64,000 nt of DNA from CAXTKD01 sp964244885 (GTDB taxonomy: Bacteria > Pseudomonadota > Alphaproteobacteria > Sphingomonadales > Sphingomonadaceae): positions 62,001 to 126,000 of the forward strand of contig CAXTKD010000008.1 in NCBI GenBank assembly GCA_964244885.1, in the 5' to 3' direction. Shown in pieces: positions 51,521 through 59,594 of the stretch. Numbering within the stretch: position 1 is the first letter of the stretch; every line of letters starts with the position of its first letter. Below the pieces are notes generated by a model that was given only the letters and a program-made list of their open reading frames with translations, did no database searches and was not told where the DNA came from. The position numbers and the translations under genes are program-made.

Positions 51521-51620
51521 TTCCGCGACAACAGCGTGAAGGCCCGACTGTGGCGTTGCGCCGCCCCGGTGCGCTGTTCTGTACCCAGCTCTGGGGAGGG
51601 TGATCATTCATGCTACCCGA
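51521..51620 (+). mobile_element. IS6 right-end remnant between two MITE copies
   Basis: A GGGGAGGGTGATCATTCATG stretch followed by CTACCCGA matches the IS6-type right end at 38974-38998 (GGGGAGGGGGATCACTCACG, then CTACTCGA). The MITE copy begins exactly where the IS6 end would continue with GTTAACCTGAT. No frame is preserved. Confidence 0.5.
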
Positions 51621-51805
51621 GGGTGTTGTCAGAGCAAAAATTGGGTGTTTTCCCAAGTCGGTTAGGCGACCCGCTAAATAGCCAGAAAAGTCGTCGAAAG
51701 AGCCCTTTGTCCAGGATTTCGGACATCGAAATGGGCCGTTCGTCGGCGCGGAAGGCTCCGTGAAAACCCCGAACGAACCAGTCTCAGGTTAGTCTGACAA
51801 CACCC
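51621..51805. repeat. 185-bp MITE-like element, copy 2 (intact)
   Basis: This copy has perfect 13-bp terminal inverted repeats: GGGTGTTGTCAGA at 51621 and TCTGACAACACCC ending at 51805. It is the reverse orientation of copy 1 (13234-13418), has the same length, and differs from it at only a few positions. The codons of the serine recombinase begin at the next base, 51806. Confidence 0.8.
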
Positions 51806-52978
51806 GGCGAGCGTATTCGCGACAAGATCGCAGCGTCGAAGAAGAAAGGCATGTGGATGGGGGGCACGCCGCCGCTCGGCTATCGTCCGCACGAGCGGAC
51901 GCTAGTGATCAGGGAAGACGAAGCGACAACGGTCCGTCACATCTTCGACCGCTATCTGGCGCTCGGATCTGTGCACGCTCTGCGCGATGAGTTGGCGGCA
52001 CAAGGGATCCGCTCGCGCCCAAGCAAGCGCACGGGGGGTGAGGCTGGCGCGCCGTTTGGCCGCGGGGCGCTCTACCATCTTCTGGCGAACCGACTCTATG
52101 TCGGCGAGATTGTCCACAAAGATGCGAGCTACCCGGGGCAGCATCCGCCCATCGTCACTCGCGAGACCTTTGATCGCGTCGCCGCGTTGTTGGCTGCGAA
52201 CCGCCAGGACCGTGTCGACGACCAGGCAGTCAGCGCCGAGCGCGCGTCGCTCACCGGTTTGCTAGTCGACGGCGACGGAAAACCGCTTTGCCCCGTGACG
52301 GCTCGGAACGCTAGGGGCAGGCTATATCGTTATTATGTGTCGTCGCATCTTCAACGAGGCGGCCGGCGGGGAGACAACGACACCGGCCTTCGCTTGTCCG
52401 CGCCAGCGATCGAGGCGTTGGTCCTCGACCGCCTGCGCCGCGCGATGCCGGCAATTGATGGTTGGGAGCGGGCAAAGTCTCAACTGTGCAAAGTCGTTAT
52501 CGACGATGACGCACTCACCATAACGGCAACGAGGATAGGCCGGCTTTCGCTGAAGTCGCTCGAGGCCGATGAGCGGGCGATGGTCCTCGACGATGGGACC
52601 TTGCGGATCAGCACGCCGATGAGGTTGGCTAGCTGGGGAGGTCGGACGGAGATTGTGCGCGACGACAATCGCCGGCGGGTGGGCGAGGTTCGAGTGGACC
52701 GATCGCTGACGCGAGGGCTGGCGCGAGCCCACGGCCTCGTTCGACAGGCCAAAGCTTCGCCCCGTATGACCGTCGAGGAACTCGCGAATAACGCGGGCGC
52801 GACCGACTCATATATCCGCCGCGTGTCGCGTCTCGCATTCCTCGCGCCGGACATCCAACAGGCGATCGTGGACGGGCGCCAGCCGTTGGGCGTCAACCTC
52901 GAGCGCCTGATGCGCACCGACCTTCCACTGAGCTGGAGCCGCCAGCGTCATATGCTTGGGTTCGACGAAGCCGCCTGA
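51806..52978 (+). pseudogene. Large serine recombinase, N-terminally truncated
   Basis: The frame continues upstream of ATG 51851 to 51806 (GERIRDKIAASKKKGMWMGG), the end of the catalytic domain of large serine recombinases. The recombinase domain (PPLGYRPHERTLVIREDEATTVRHIFDRYL, then FGRGALYHLLANRLYVGEIVHKD) and the zinc-ribbon-like/coiled-coil C-terminus (LTGLLVDGDGKPLCPVTARNARGRLYRYYV) follow, with a C-terminal segment about 90 residues long (VEELANNAGATDSYIRRVSRLAFLAP). The catalytic Ser domain, roughly 130-150 residues, is missing, replaced by the MITE. It is inactive as an integrase. It lies between the mosaic and a tRNA-Ser gene. Confidence 0.85.
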
Positions 52979-53025
52979 AAAAGGCGCGTAGAGAGCAGGG
53001 CCGCCGCGCCGCTGTTTATCGTTTG

Positions 53026-53177
53026 GAGCTCCCTATTATTCCGTTCAGAGCTCCCTGTTATCGACCGAAAGGTTTAGCGGATTCTGGCTGTTAATCGCGA
53101 GTCTGCGGGGACTGGAGCCCTCCAGCGGCCCGTTTGAACAGGGAGGCGCTCCCTGTATTTCTCGTGATAACAGGGAG
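53026..53177. repeat. Cluster of CTCCCTGTTAT repeats in both orientations
   Basis: GAGCTCCCTATTAT (53026) and GAGCTCCCTGTTAT (53048) are direct repeats 22 bases apart. AACAGGGAG (53137), GCTCCCTGTATT (53148) and ATAACAGGGAG (53167) follow, alternating in orientation. Five copies fall within 152 bases downstream of the truncated recombinase. They could be recombinase-related binding sites or part of an attachment site, but no function is demonstrated. The rest of 52979-53345 shows no gene. Confidence 0.45.
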
Positions 53178-53345
53178 AATCCGCACCGGCCGAAATCGCC
53201 CGGAGACGCAGGGCCAAAATAGGCTGGAAGGAAGCGACTATCGGTGCTCCCCGTGGCCTGTTGCAAACTGGATTCTGGGCAAATTGTCCCGCCAGTTGCG
53301 GCGCTTGGCCGCCCGGCATCTGGCTAGAGATAAGTTAGCTGGACT

Positions 53346-53392
53346 GGCTGGCGGTCGAAACAGGATTCGAACACAAGGTACTGTTCCAATCA
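53346..53392 (-). pseudogene. tRNA-like 3'-half remnant
   Basis: Read on the minus strand, GTACCTTGTGTTCGAATCC followed by TGTTTCGACCGCCA looks like a decayed T-arm and acceptor 3' strand ending in CCA. It aligns with the 3' end of the tRNA-Ser gene 220 bases to the right (TTCGAATCC and CCGCCA shared). No complete cloverleaf can be drawn. It is a plausible relic of an attachment-site duplication. Confidence 0.5.
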
Positions 53393-53570
53393 GGTAACCT
53401 CCGGAAGTCTGGGCACTTCCTTCCGGCCAATTTTGGCCGGGGACGAATTTTGGGGATTCGGCCTGTTTTTCGGATTTTCAGGGAAATTTGTGGCTGGTCG
53501 GTGCGGATCGGATTTTGGAAAATTGATCCGGTATCGTCTCCGAAAAAACAGAGACTTTTCAACGGACTAG

Positions 53571-53661
<91 letters not shown>

Positions 53662-53810
53662 GCGCCGCCGCGGGCATGCCCTGGCTCAGTCGAAGGCGGG
53701 CCTATAAGGCAAGCGCCGCCGATTGCAAAGCGCGGGTGGACCTGTAATTGCCGTGGCCACGTTCTATATATCGGCAGTGTCAGCTGCGAAGGAGCGAGGA
53801 CCGCGTGACG

Positions 53811-54167
53811 ATGAACGAGCAGCCGGAAACGCCCTTGGGCGTCGAGATGCGGATGGCGACCTTTCGCCTCGGCGAGGTCGTGCGTCATCGGCTGTTCCCG
53901 TTTCGCGGCGTGATCTTCGACGTCGATCCCGAGTTCGCCAATTCGGACGAATGGTGGGAGTCGATTCCTGAGGATATCCGGCCGTCGAAGCAGCAGCCGT
54001 TCTACCATCTGCTCGCGGAGAACGACGAGGCGGCCTATGTCGCCTATGTCAGCCAGCAGAATCTTGTGCGGGACGACAGCGGCACGCCGGTCGCGCATCC
54101 CGCGATCAAGTCGATGTTCGAGCGCAAGAAGGGCAATTACGTCCTGAAGCGGGAGCACGCCAACTAG
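53811..54167 (+). CDS. hspQ: HspQ (hemimethylated-DNA-binding/YccV-like) heat-shock protein
   Basis: The 118-aa protein carries the YccV/HspQ domain: FRLGEVVRHRLFPFRGVIFDVDPEFANSDEWW, then QQPFYHLLAENDEAAYVAYVSQQNLV and HPAIKSMFERKKGNYVLKREHAN. HspQ modulates proteolysis (Lon-related in enterics) and stress responses. ATG 53811 is preferred; GTG 53805 is two codons upstream. It is divergent from the tRNA-Ser gene and convergent with divK. Confidence 0.9.
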   Translation: MNEQPETPLGVEMRMATFRLGEVVRHRLFPFRGVIFDVDPEFANSDEWWESIPEDIRPSKQQPFYHLLAENDEAAYVAYVSQQNLVRDDSGTPVAHPAIKSMFERKKGNYVLKREHAN

Positions 54168-54324
54168 GTTCTGGACTCATAAGGTTGTTGGCAGATTAAA
54201 TTGGCGATCATTCCCGGATCTGGTTAGCCGATCCTGATTCATGGATTATTACTTTCGTGGTCCACTTCCGTTCTGCTTGTCTATTTGCAAAATACCAATA
54301 CTCGGATTTCTTCAATCCTCGGGC

Positions 54325-54362
54325 CGCGAACGAACCAATACCGGGTTAGTTTGACAATAACC
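54325..54362. repeat. Decayed MITE end
   Basis: GGGTTAGTTTGACAATAACC and the preceding CGAACGAACC match the last 38 bases of the 185-bp element with about eight substitutions. It lies between convergent hspQ and divK in an AT-rich stretch. Nothing else is recognised in 54168-54439. Confidence 0.45.
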
Positions 54363-54439
54363 AAGACTGATCAAGGCCGGCGGGAAACCAGGGCGGGAAG
54401 GTATTTACACGCTCGGTTGGAAGGATGCGGCCGTTCGTT

Positions 54440-54802
54440 TCAGATGAAGGCGGCGATGGTCTCGATGAAGCGCGCCATCGAGATCGGCTTCGAGACATAG
54501 GCTTCGCAGCCGCCGGCGCGGATGCGATCCTCGTCTCCCTTCATCGCGAAGGCAGTGATCGCGATCACCGGGATCGACTTGAGCTCGTCGTCGGCCTTCA
54601 GTCGCTGAGTGACCTCCAATCCCGAGATGTCGGGCAGCTGGATGTCCATCAGGATCAGGTCCGGCCGTCGCTCACGCGCCAGCTCGACGACGCCGCCGCC
54701 TTCGCGGGCGCTGATCGTCGCATAGCCATGCGCTTCGAGAAGATCGCAGAATAGCTTCATGTTGAGGTCGTTGTCTTCGACGACCAGCACCGTCTTGCTC
54801 AT
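54440..54802 (-). CDS. divK: DivK-type single-domain response regulator
   Basis: The 120-aa receiver has the pocket VLVVEDNDLNMKLFCDLLEAHGYAT, phospho-Asp in DLILMDIQLPDISGLEVTQ, Thr in VIAITAFAMKGDEDRI and Lys in GCEAYVSKPISMARF. The NDLNMKLF and MDIQLPDISGLEVT signatures are those of alphaproteobacterial DivK, which controls CtrA activity via PleC/DivJ/DivL. ATG 54802 (MSKTVLVVED) is chosen over 54820. It is divergent from a DUF3572 gene, the usual neighbour in sphingomonads. Confidence 0.9.
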   Translation of the reverse strand: MSKTVLVVEDNDLNMKLFCDLLEAHGYATISAREGGGVVELARERRPDLILMDIQLPDISGLEVTQRLKADDELKSIPVIAITAFAMKGDEDRIRAGGCEAYVSKPISMARFIETIAAFI

Positions 54803-54894
54803 GCGCGAAGCGCACTCCATTTGCGTCGCCCTCCGCCACGGCTATGAGAGCCGCGCCGGACCGCGATGCGCGCCCCCAAAAACGTTCTTACAAC

Positions 54895-55173
54895 ATGCCA
54901 ATCCGAAAAGACGACACCGAAATGGACCGAATATTCGCGGAGACTTTGGCGCTGCGGGCGCTGGCTCAAATCGTCGGCGACCCGGCGCTTGGGCCAAGGC
55001 TGCTGGACCTTACGGGGCTCGACGCCGCGGGCCTGCGCGCCCGTGCCGCCGAGCCGGCGGTTCTTGCCGCGACGCTCGATTTTCTCGCCGGGCACGAGCC
55101 GAGCCTGATCGCCTGCGCCTCGGCGCTCGACATCGCCCCCGCGACACTCGTCGCCGCCCGAGAGGCGCTATGA
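54895..55173 (+). CDS. DUF3572-family protein
   Basis: The 92-aa acidic/helical protein reads AETLALRALAQIVGDPALGPRLLDLTGLDAAGLRARAAEPAVLAATLDFLAGHEPSLIACASALDI, the typical DUF3572 pattern. Function is unknown. It opens an operon with a HAD hydrolase (ATGA overlap), RidA, GDPD and an acyltransferase. It is divergent from divK, an arrangement conserved in many alphaproteobacteria. The start ATG 54895 gives the usual family length. Confidence 0.85.
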   Translation: MPIRKDDTEMDRIFAETLALRALAQIVGDPALGPRLLDLTGLDAAGLRARAAEPAVLAATLDFLAGHEPSLIACASALDIAPATLVAAREAL

Positions 55174-55778
55174 CCGACCGTCCGCTGATCATCTCAGACT
55201 GCGACGAGGTGCTGCTGCACTTCGTCTCGCCGTTCGCCAATTATCTGTCGGTCCAGCACGAGATGGACATGGTGCTCGAAACCTTCTCGCTCGCCGACAG
55301 CGTCCGCCATCGCGCGACCGGCGAGCCGGTCGGCCAGGCGGCGATCTGGTCGCTGCTCGACAGCTTCTTCGAGACGCATATCGCGACGCAATATCCGGTC
55401 GCTGGCGCCGTCGAGGCGCTGCGGGCGCTCTCCGAGATTGCCGACATCGTCGTGCTCACCAACGTCAAGGACGCGATTCAGGCGCCACGCCTCGAGGAGC
55501 TTCGGCGGCACGGCATGGACTATCCGGTCCATTGCAACCAGGGCGGCAAGGGCGAGGCGGTGGCGAGGCTGATCGAGGGCCGCACAGGGTCCGTGGTTTT
55601 CGTCGACGACCTGCCGCCGCAGCACAGTTCGGTGAAAAAACACGCGCCGCAAGTTCATTGCCTGCACTTCGTCGGCGAGCCGGCGCTTCAGGCGATGATT
55701 CCAGCGGCGCCCGACGCCGATGCGCGGATCGATGACTGGCCGAACGCGCTCGCGCACATCCGGCGGGTGATCGGTTGA
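55170..55778 (+). CDS. HAD-family hydrolase
   Basis: The 202-aa protein starts with the HAD motif I SDCDEVLLHFVSPF (nucleophile Asp and general acid Asp). Motif II is VLTNVK, the Lys may be in NQGGKGEA, and the terminal acidic motif is VVFVDDLPPQHSSV. It would hydrolyse a phosphoester or a C-halide, with phosphate esters most likely; substrate is unknown. It is coupled to the DUF3572 gene by a 4-bp overlap and lies 40 bp before the RidA gene. Confidence 0.85.
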   Translation: MTDRPLIISDCDEVLLHFVSPFANYLSVQHEMDMVLETFSLADSVRHRATGEPVGQAAIWSLLDSFFETHIATQYPVAGAVEALRALSEIADIVVLTNVKDAIQAPRLEELRRHGMDYPVHCNQGGKGEAVARLIEGRTGSVVFVDDLPPQHSSVKKHAPQVHCLHFVGEPALQAMIPAAPDADARIDDWPNALAHIRRVIG

Positions 55779-55817
55779 GCCTTGCGCTTTCGCGGGCAGG
55801 ATGATCAAGAAGCGGGC

Positions 55818-56273
55818 ATGACAATCGACGACAAGCTTCGCGCCGCCGGAATCGAGCTGCCCAGCGCGGCGCCGCCCGCCGCCAATTACGTGCCGACCGT
55901 GATCGCGGGCGGCCTGCTCCACATCTCCGGCCAAATCCCGTTTCGCGATGGCGTGCTGGTCAAGGGCCGCCTTGGCGAGGACATGGGGGTCGAGGAGGGC
56001 AAGGCGACGGCGCGGCTCTGCGGCATCGGCCTGCTCGCGCAGATGAAGGCGGCGCTTGGGGACCTCGGCCGCGTGACGCGAGTCGTCAAGCTCGGCGTGT
56101 TCGTGTCGTCGACGCCGGGTTTCACCGACCACCCCGAGGTCGCCAACGGCGCGTCGGACCTGATGGTCGAGATCTTCGGCGAGGCGGGGCGCCATGCGCG
56201 CTCTGCGGTCGGCGTCGCGGCGCTGCCGCGCGGCGTCGCGGTCGAGGTCGACGCGATCATCGCCGTCTCATGA
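55818..56273 (+). CDS. RidA/YjgF-family enamine/imine deaminase
   Basis: The 151-aa protein has the RidA-family layout: IELPSAAPPAANYVPTVIAGGLLHISGQIPFRDG, then QMKAALGDLGRVTRVVKLGVFVSSTPGFTDHPEVANGASDLMVEIFGEAGRHARSAVGVAALPRGVAVEVDAI. The Arg of GRHARSAVG is the conserved catalytic/binding residue. It would hydrolyse reactive 2-aminoacrylate-type enamines released by PLP enzymes. It overlaps the following GDPD gene as ATGA. Confidence 0.88.
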   Translation: MTIDDKLRAAGIELPSAAPPAANYVPTVIAGGLLHISGQIPFRDGVLVKGRLGEDMGVEEGKATARLCGIGLLAQMKAALGDLGRVTRVVKLGVFVSSTPGFTDHPEVANGASDLMVEIFGEAGRHARSAVGVAALPRGVAVEVDAIIAVS

Positions 56274-57025
56274 TCTGGCCCACCCTCGACACCGACGAGC
56301 GGGTGCTGAAATTCCTGAAGCGCCAGCCGTTCGCGCATCGCGGGCTGCATGACGTGTCGCTCGGGATTCCGGAGAACAGCATCGCGGCCTTCGACCGGGC
56401 GATCGAGGCGGGCTGGGGCATCGAACTCGACGTACGGCTGACGGTCGAAGGCGACACCGTGGTCTTCCACGACGCGACGCTCGACCGGCTGACCGAGGCG
56501 CGCGGGCCGCTCGACAAATATACCCGCATCCAGCTGGAGCGGATCAAGCTGTCGAACGGGGAGACGATCAGCACGCTGGCGAACGTGCTGCTGCACATTC
56601 GCGGCCGGGTGCCGGTGTTGATCGAGGCCAAGGTCGACAACAACAACTACCAGCCTCTGTGCTTCTCGATTCGGCGCGCGATGGAGGGCTATCGCGGGCC
56701 GGCAGCCGTGATGTCGTTCAACCCGAACCTGCCCGGCTGGTTCGCGCGCCACCAGGTGAAGATCATCCGCGGCCTCGTGATGACCGAGGAAGAGCGGAAA
56801 CCCATGAGCAAGTGGGACGTGCGCCGCCGCGTCAAGCGCCAGCTGTCGGTGTGGCGGGCGAAGCCTCATTTCATCGCCTATGACGTCAACAAGCTTCCGT
56901 CGTCGTTCGTCGAGGAGGCGCGGGGGCAGATGCCGATCCTGACCTGGACGGTGCGTGACGAGACGCAACGCGACCTCGCCGCGAAATACGCCGACCAGAT
57001 CATCTTCGAGACGGCCGCCGCCTGA
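56270..57025 (+). CDS. Glycerophosphodiester phosphodiesterase
   Basis: The 251-aa protein is a GDPD/UgpQ-like enzyme: FAHRGLHDVSLGIPENSIAAFDRAIEAGWGIELDVRLTVEGDTVVFHDATLDRLTEARG contains the catalytic His (HRG), the metal-binding E-x-D (ELD) and the second His (FHD). The TIM-barrel C-terminus includes VPVLIEAKVDNNNY and LTWTVRD. It hydrolyses deacylated phospholipids to glycerol-3-phosphate and an alcohol. It has no signal peptide, so it is cytoplasmic. It overlaps the RidA gene and is 7 bp from the next gene. Confidence 0.9.
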   Translation: MIWPTLDTDERVLKFLKRQPFAHRGLHDVSLGIPENSIAAFDRAIEAGWGIELDVRLTVEGDTVVFHDATLDRLTEARGPLDKYTRIQLERIKLSNGETISTLANVLLHIRGRVPVLIEAKVDNNNYQPLCFSIRRAMEGYRGPAAVMSFNPNLPGWFARHQVKIIRGLVMTEEERKPMSKWDVRRRVKRQLSVWRAKPHFIAYDVNKLPSSFVEEARGQMPILTWTVRDETQRDLAAKYADQIIFETAAA

Positions 57026-57032
57026 AACCCGG

Positions 57033-58163
57033 ATGACCCAGACGGTGCGTATCGCGGCCGGCGGCGCGAAGTCGGTCGGGGCGGAGGACTGGGATGCCTG
57101 CGCCGGAACGGTCAACCCCTTCGCGCGTCACGCTTTTTTCAGCGCGCTCGAGGATTCGGGGAGCGCGATCGTCGAGACGGGCTGGCAGCCGATCCACCTG
57201 ATCGTCGACGGCGCCGACGGCAGGCCGGCGGGAATCGCGCCGGGCTACGCCAAGTCGCACAGCCAGGGCGAATATGTTTTCGACCACGCTTGGGCGGACG
57301 CCTTCGAGCGGGCGGGCGGGCGCTATTATCCCAAGCTCCAAATGGCGGTGCCGTTCACGCCCGCCACGGGTCCGCGCCTGCTGCTGCGCGAGGAGAGCGC
57401 CGCGGCGGCGCTGATTGCGGGGGCGGAGGCGGCGGTGGCGCAATACGGCCTGTCCTCGTCGCACGCGACCTTCATCGCGCCCGAGCAGGTGCCGCTGTTC
57501 GAGGCGGCGGGCTGGCTCATCCGCCTCGGCGAGCAGTTCCACTGGTTCAACGATGGCTATGCGACGTTCGACGACTTTCTCGCGGCCTTGGCGTCGCGGA
57601 AGCGCAAGGCGATCCGCAAGGAGCGCGCCTCGGCGCTCGACGGCGTCACGGTCGAGAAGCTGTCCGGCGCCGCGATCACCGAGGCGCACTGGGACCTGTT
57701 CTGGCGGTTCTACCAAGACACCGGCTCGCGGAAATGGGGCCGCCCCTATCTGACCCGCGCCTTCTTCTCGCTGGTGTCCGAGCGGATGGGCGACGACGTG
57801 CTGCTCTTCCTCGCCAGGCGCGGCGGCCGCGCCATCGCCGGCGCGCTCAACTTCGTCGGGGAGGACGCGCTCTATGGGCGTTACTGGGGTTGCACCGAGG
57901 ACGTGCCCAATCTCCATTTCGAGCTCTGCTATTATCAGGCGATCGAGGAGGCCATCGCGCGTGGCCTGTCGCGGGTCGAAGCGGGAGCGCAGGGGCCCCA
58001 CAAGCTGGCGAGGGGCTATCAGCCGGTCGCGACTTTCTCGGCGCATTTCATCGCCAACCCCGGCTTGCGGCGCGCGGTGGCCGGGTTCCTGGAGCAGGAA
58101 CGCGCCGCCGTAAACCGCGACATCGAGGCGCTCGGCGAGATGACGCCGTTCAGGAAGGGTTGA
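57033..58163 (+). CDS. GNAT/FemAB-like N-acetyltransferase (peptidoglycan-biosynthesis-type)
   Basis: The 376-aa protein resembles the GNAT-like DUF482/FemAB family: WDACAGTVNPFARHAFFSALEDSGS at the N-terminus, FEAAGWLIRLGEQFHWFNDGYATFDDFLAALASRKRKAIRKERA (typical FemAB-like lysine-rich linker), and HFELCYYQAIEEAIARGLSRVEAGAQGPHKLARGY. Acceptors are unknown in this branch; proposed roles include cell-envelope acylation. ATG 57033 follows the GDPD stop by 7 bp. It is the last gene of the operon and converges with the PEP-CTERM gene over a palindromic repeat. Confidence 0.82.
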   Translation: MTQTVRIAAGGAKSVGAEDWDACAGTVNPFARHAFFSALEDSGSAIVETGWQPIHLIVDGADGRPAGIAPGYAKSHSQGEYVFDHAWADAFERAGGRYYPKLQMAVPFTPATGPRLLLREESAAAALIAGAEAAVAQYGLSSSHATFIAPEQVPLFEAAGWLIRLGEQFHWFNDGYATFDDFLAALASRKRKAIRKERASALDGVTVEKLSGAAITEAHWDLFWRFYQDTGSRKWGRPYLTRAFFSLVSERMGDDVLLFLARRGGRAIAGALNFVGEDALYGRYWGCTEDVPNLHFELCYYQAIEEAIARGLSRVEAGAQGPHKLARGYQPVATFSAHFIANPGLRRAVAGFLEQERAAVNRDIEALGEMTPFRKG

Positions 58164-58172
58164 TCCAAAAAC

Positions 58173-58238
58173 CGTCATCCCGGCAAAAGCCCGGACCCAG
58201 GCATCGTACCGGAATGTCCAGCTTTCGCCGGGACGACG
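58173..58238. repeat. REP-like palindromic repeat, possible bidirectional terminator
   Basis: CGTCATCCCGGC (58173-58184) and GCCGGGACGACG (58227-58238) form an 11-of-12 inverted repeat, with an inner CGGC-AAAA-GCCCG hairpin. CGTCATCCCGGC is a common sphingomonad/alphaproteobacterial intergenic repeat. It fills the 80-bp gap between two convergent genes. Confidence 0.65.
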
Positions 58239-58242
58239 AGGC

Positions 58243-59313
58243 TTATCTGGAGCGCTTCCGCCGCAACCCCAGCACCACCGCGCCCATGCCGAACAGACCG
58301 AGCGTCGCGGGTTCGGGGACGGCGTCCGCCTGCACGACCGGAATGTCGCGCAGCGTGCCGGTGAACAGCGTGTTGGCGCCGCCGCCGTTCATCATCGTGT
58401 GCATCTCGAGGCTGGTCGCGCCGCCGCCCATGCCGCCCAAGGACGCGGCGATCAGCGTGCCGTTGAACCCGCCGTAGCTCGCGGTCACCGCCGCCTTGGG
58501 CGCCAGCACCGTGCCGGTGACCGAGCCATCGAAGTTCAAGGTCGTCGCCTCGTAGAAATTCCAGATCACATGCTCGGCGGCGATTCCGCCGGTCAGGTTG
58601 AAGCCGGTGTTGATGATGTTGGCGCTGGCGCCCGAGACGTTGATCACCACCGTCGCGCCGGCCTCGGCATTGATGTTGTAGCCGCTGGTCGCGGCGGCGA
58701 CCGTCGAGGCGGAGACGTTGAACGCCTTAACGCCCGTGCCCGGCGTCGCGTTGAAATAGGCCTGCGAATATTGGTAGAGCGCCGCCGGATCGGCGGCGTT
58801 CACCTGCGCCAGCGACAGGTTCTTCAAGTTCTGGAACTCGGCGGCGAAGTTGATCGGCACCGTCGTCACGCCCTGCACCGGCGTGAACGGGTAATAGGCC
58901 GCGCCGCTGTACGTCGTGCCGTAGCGCACCCCGGTCGGGCCCGAGCCCGACGACAGCGTGACCGCGCCATTGGCCGAGATCGTCCCCGACACCGTCGGGT
59001 TGGTGTAGGTGACGTTGCCGCCGGCGATGATGTTGCCGGTGACCGAGCCGTTGGTGTCGGTGAAGTTGCCGCCGACGATGATGTTGTTGCCGGCGCCCGC
59101 CTTGTCGGCGAGGCTCATGCCGGTGGCGGTCAGATTGCCGCCGACCGCCATTTTGCCCTGCACGTCGCTGTTCTGGTAGCTGACGTTGCCAAGGATGAAC
59201 TCGTTGTAGCCCGCGGCGATGCCGAGAACCGCGCCCTCGGCGGCGCTGCCGAGGCTCGCCAGGGCGAGCGCCGCAACGCCCAGCGACACCGTCTTCTTCG
59301 TCAACGAGATCAT
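58243..59313 (-). CDS. Choice-of-anchor A PEP-CTERM protein
   Basis: The 356-aa secreted protein has an N-terminal signal (SLGVAALALASLGSAAEGAV), a choice-of-anchor-A-like beta-rich domain (YNEFILGNVSYQNSDVQGKMAVGGNLTATG, then IIVGGNFTDTNGSVTGNIIAGGNVTY), and a C-terminal PEP-CTERM sorting signal VPEPATLGLFGMGAVVLGLRRKRSR, to be processed by an exosortase. ATG 59313 is the start; the open frame to 59427 is not used. It is a surface or extracellular-matrix protein. No exosortase is in the window. It is divergent from leuA with the leuL leader between. Confidence 0.88.
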   Translation of the reverse strand: MISLTKKTVSLGVAALALASLGSAAEGAVLGIAAGYNEFILGNVSYQNSDVQGKMAVGGNLTATGMSLADKAGAGNNIIVGGNFTDTNGSVTGNIIAGGNVTYTNPTVSGTISANGAVTLSSGSGPTGVRYGTTYSGAAYYPFTPVQGVTTVPINFAAEFQNLKNLSLAQVNAADPAALYQYSQAYFNATPGTGVKAFNVSASTVAAATSGYNINAEAGATVVINVSGASANIINTGFNLTGGIAAEHVIWNFYEATTLNFDGSVTGTVLAPKAAVTASYGGFNGTLIAASLGGMGGGATSLEMHTMMNGGGANTLFTGTLRDIPVVQADAVPEPATLGLFGMGAVVLGLRRKRSR

Positions 59314-59447
59314 TGGCCGAACCGCCCTGTTACCTGCTTCGGATCGAAGAGACGATCCGCAAACCCGATGCAAATACGGGCCGGCCCGCCGATAGGATGC
59401 ATCGGCCCGATAGACTTGGGTAACCACTTGAGGTTATCAAGGCGTCA

Positions 59448-59495
59448 ATGACGCTCCACGGCGGCCTCTCGCTTCTTCGACTTACGCGCCCTTAG
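59448..59495 (+). CDS. leuL: Candidate leucine-rich leader peptide (attenuator) of leuA
   Basis: A 15-codon frame upstream of leuA encodes MTLHGGLSLLRLTRP, five Leu of fifteen, including LSLLRL. A stem-loop CGCGCC-CTTA-GGCGCG (59485-59500) spans its last three codons and stop. The leuA start follows 100 bases later, and GC-rich complementary stretches between (CGCGCT, GGCGGCGCC) could form alternative structures. This fits Leu-dependent transcription attenuation. The peptide is too short for family search and is judged by composition and position. Confidence 0.5.
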   Translation: MTLHGGLSLLRLTRP

Positions 59496-59594
59496 GCGCG
59501 CGACCTCGCTCGCCCCGCGCTGGGGTTGGAGCCGGCGGCGCCTGAGGGACACTCGCCCGAACCGCCAAAATCTGAAATCCGAAAGCCTGATGTC

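Noticed and set aside
53026..53177. CRISPR-like array
   Set aside because: The repeats are 11-14 bp, irregularly spaced and in both orientations, with no spacer pattern and no cas genes.
57000..58178. 392-codon minus-strand frame opposite the acyltransferase gene
   Set aside because: It lacks family motifs and has arginine/proline-rich shadow composition; the plus-strand gene explains the region.
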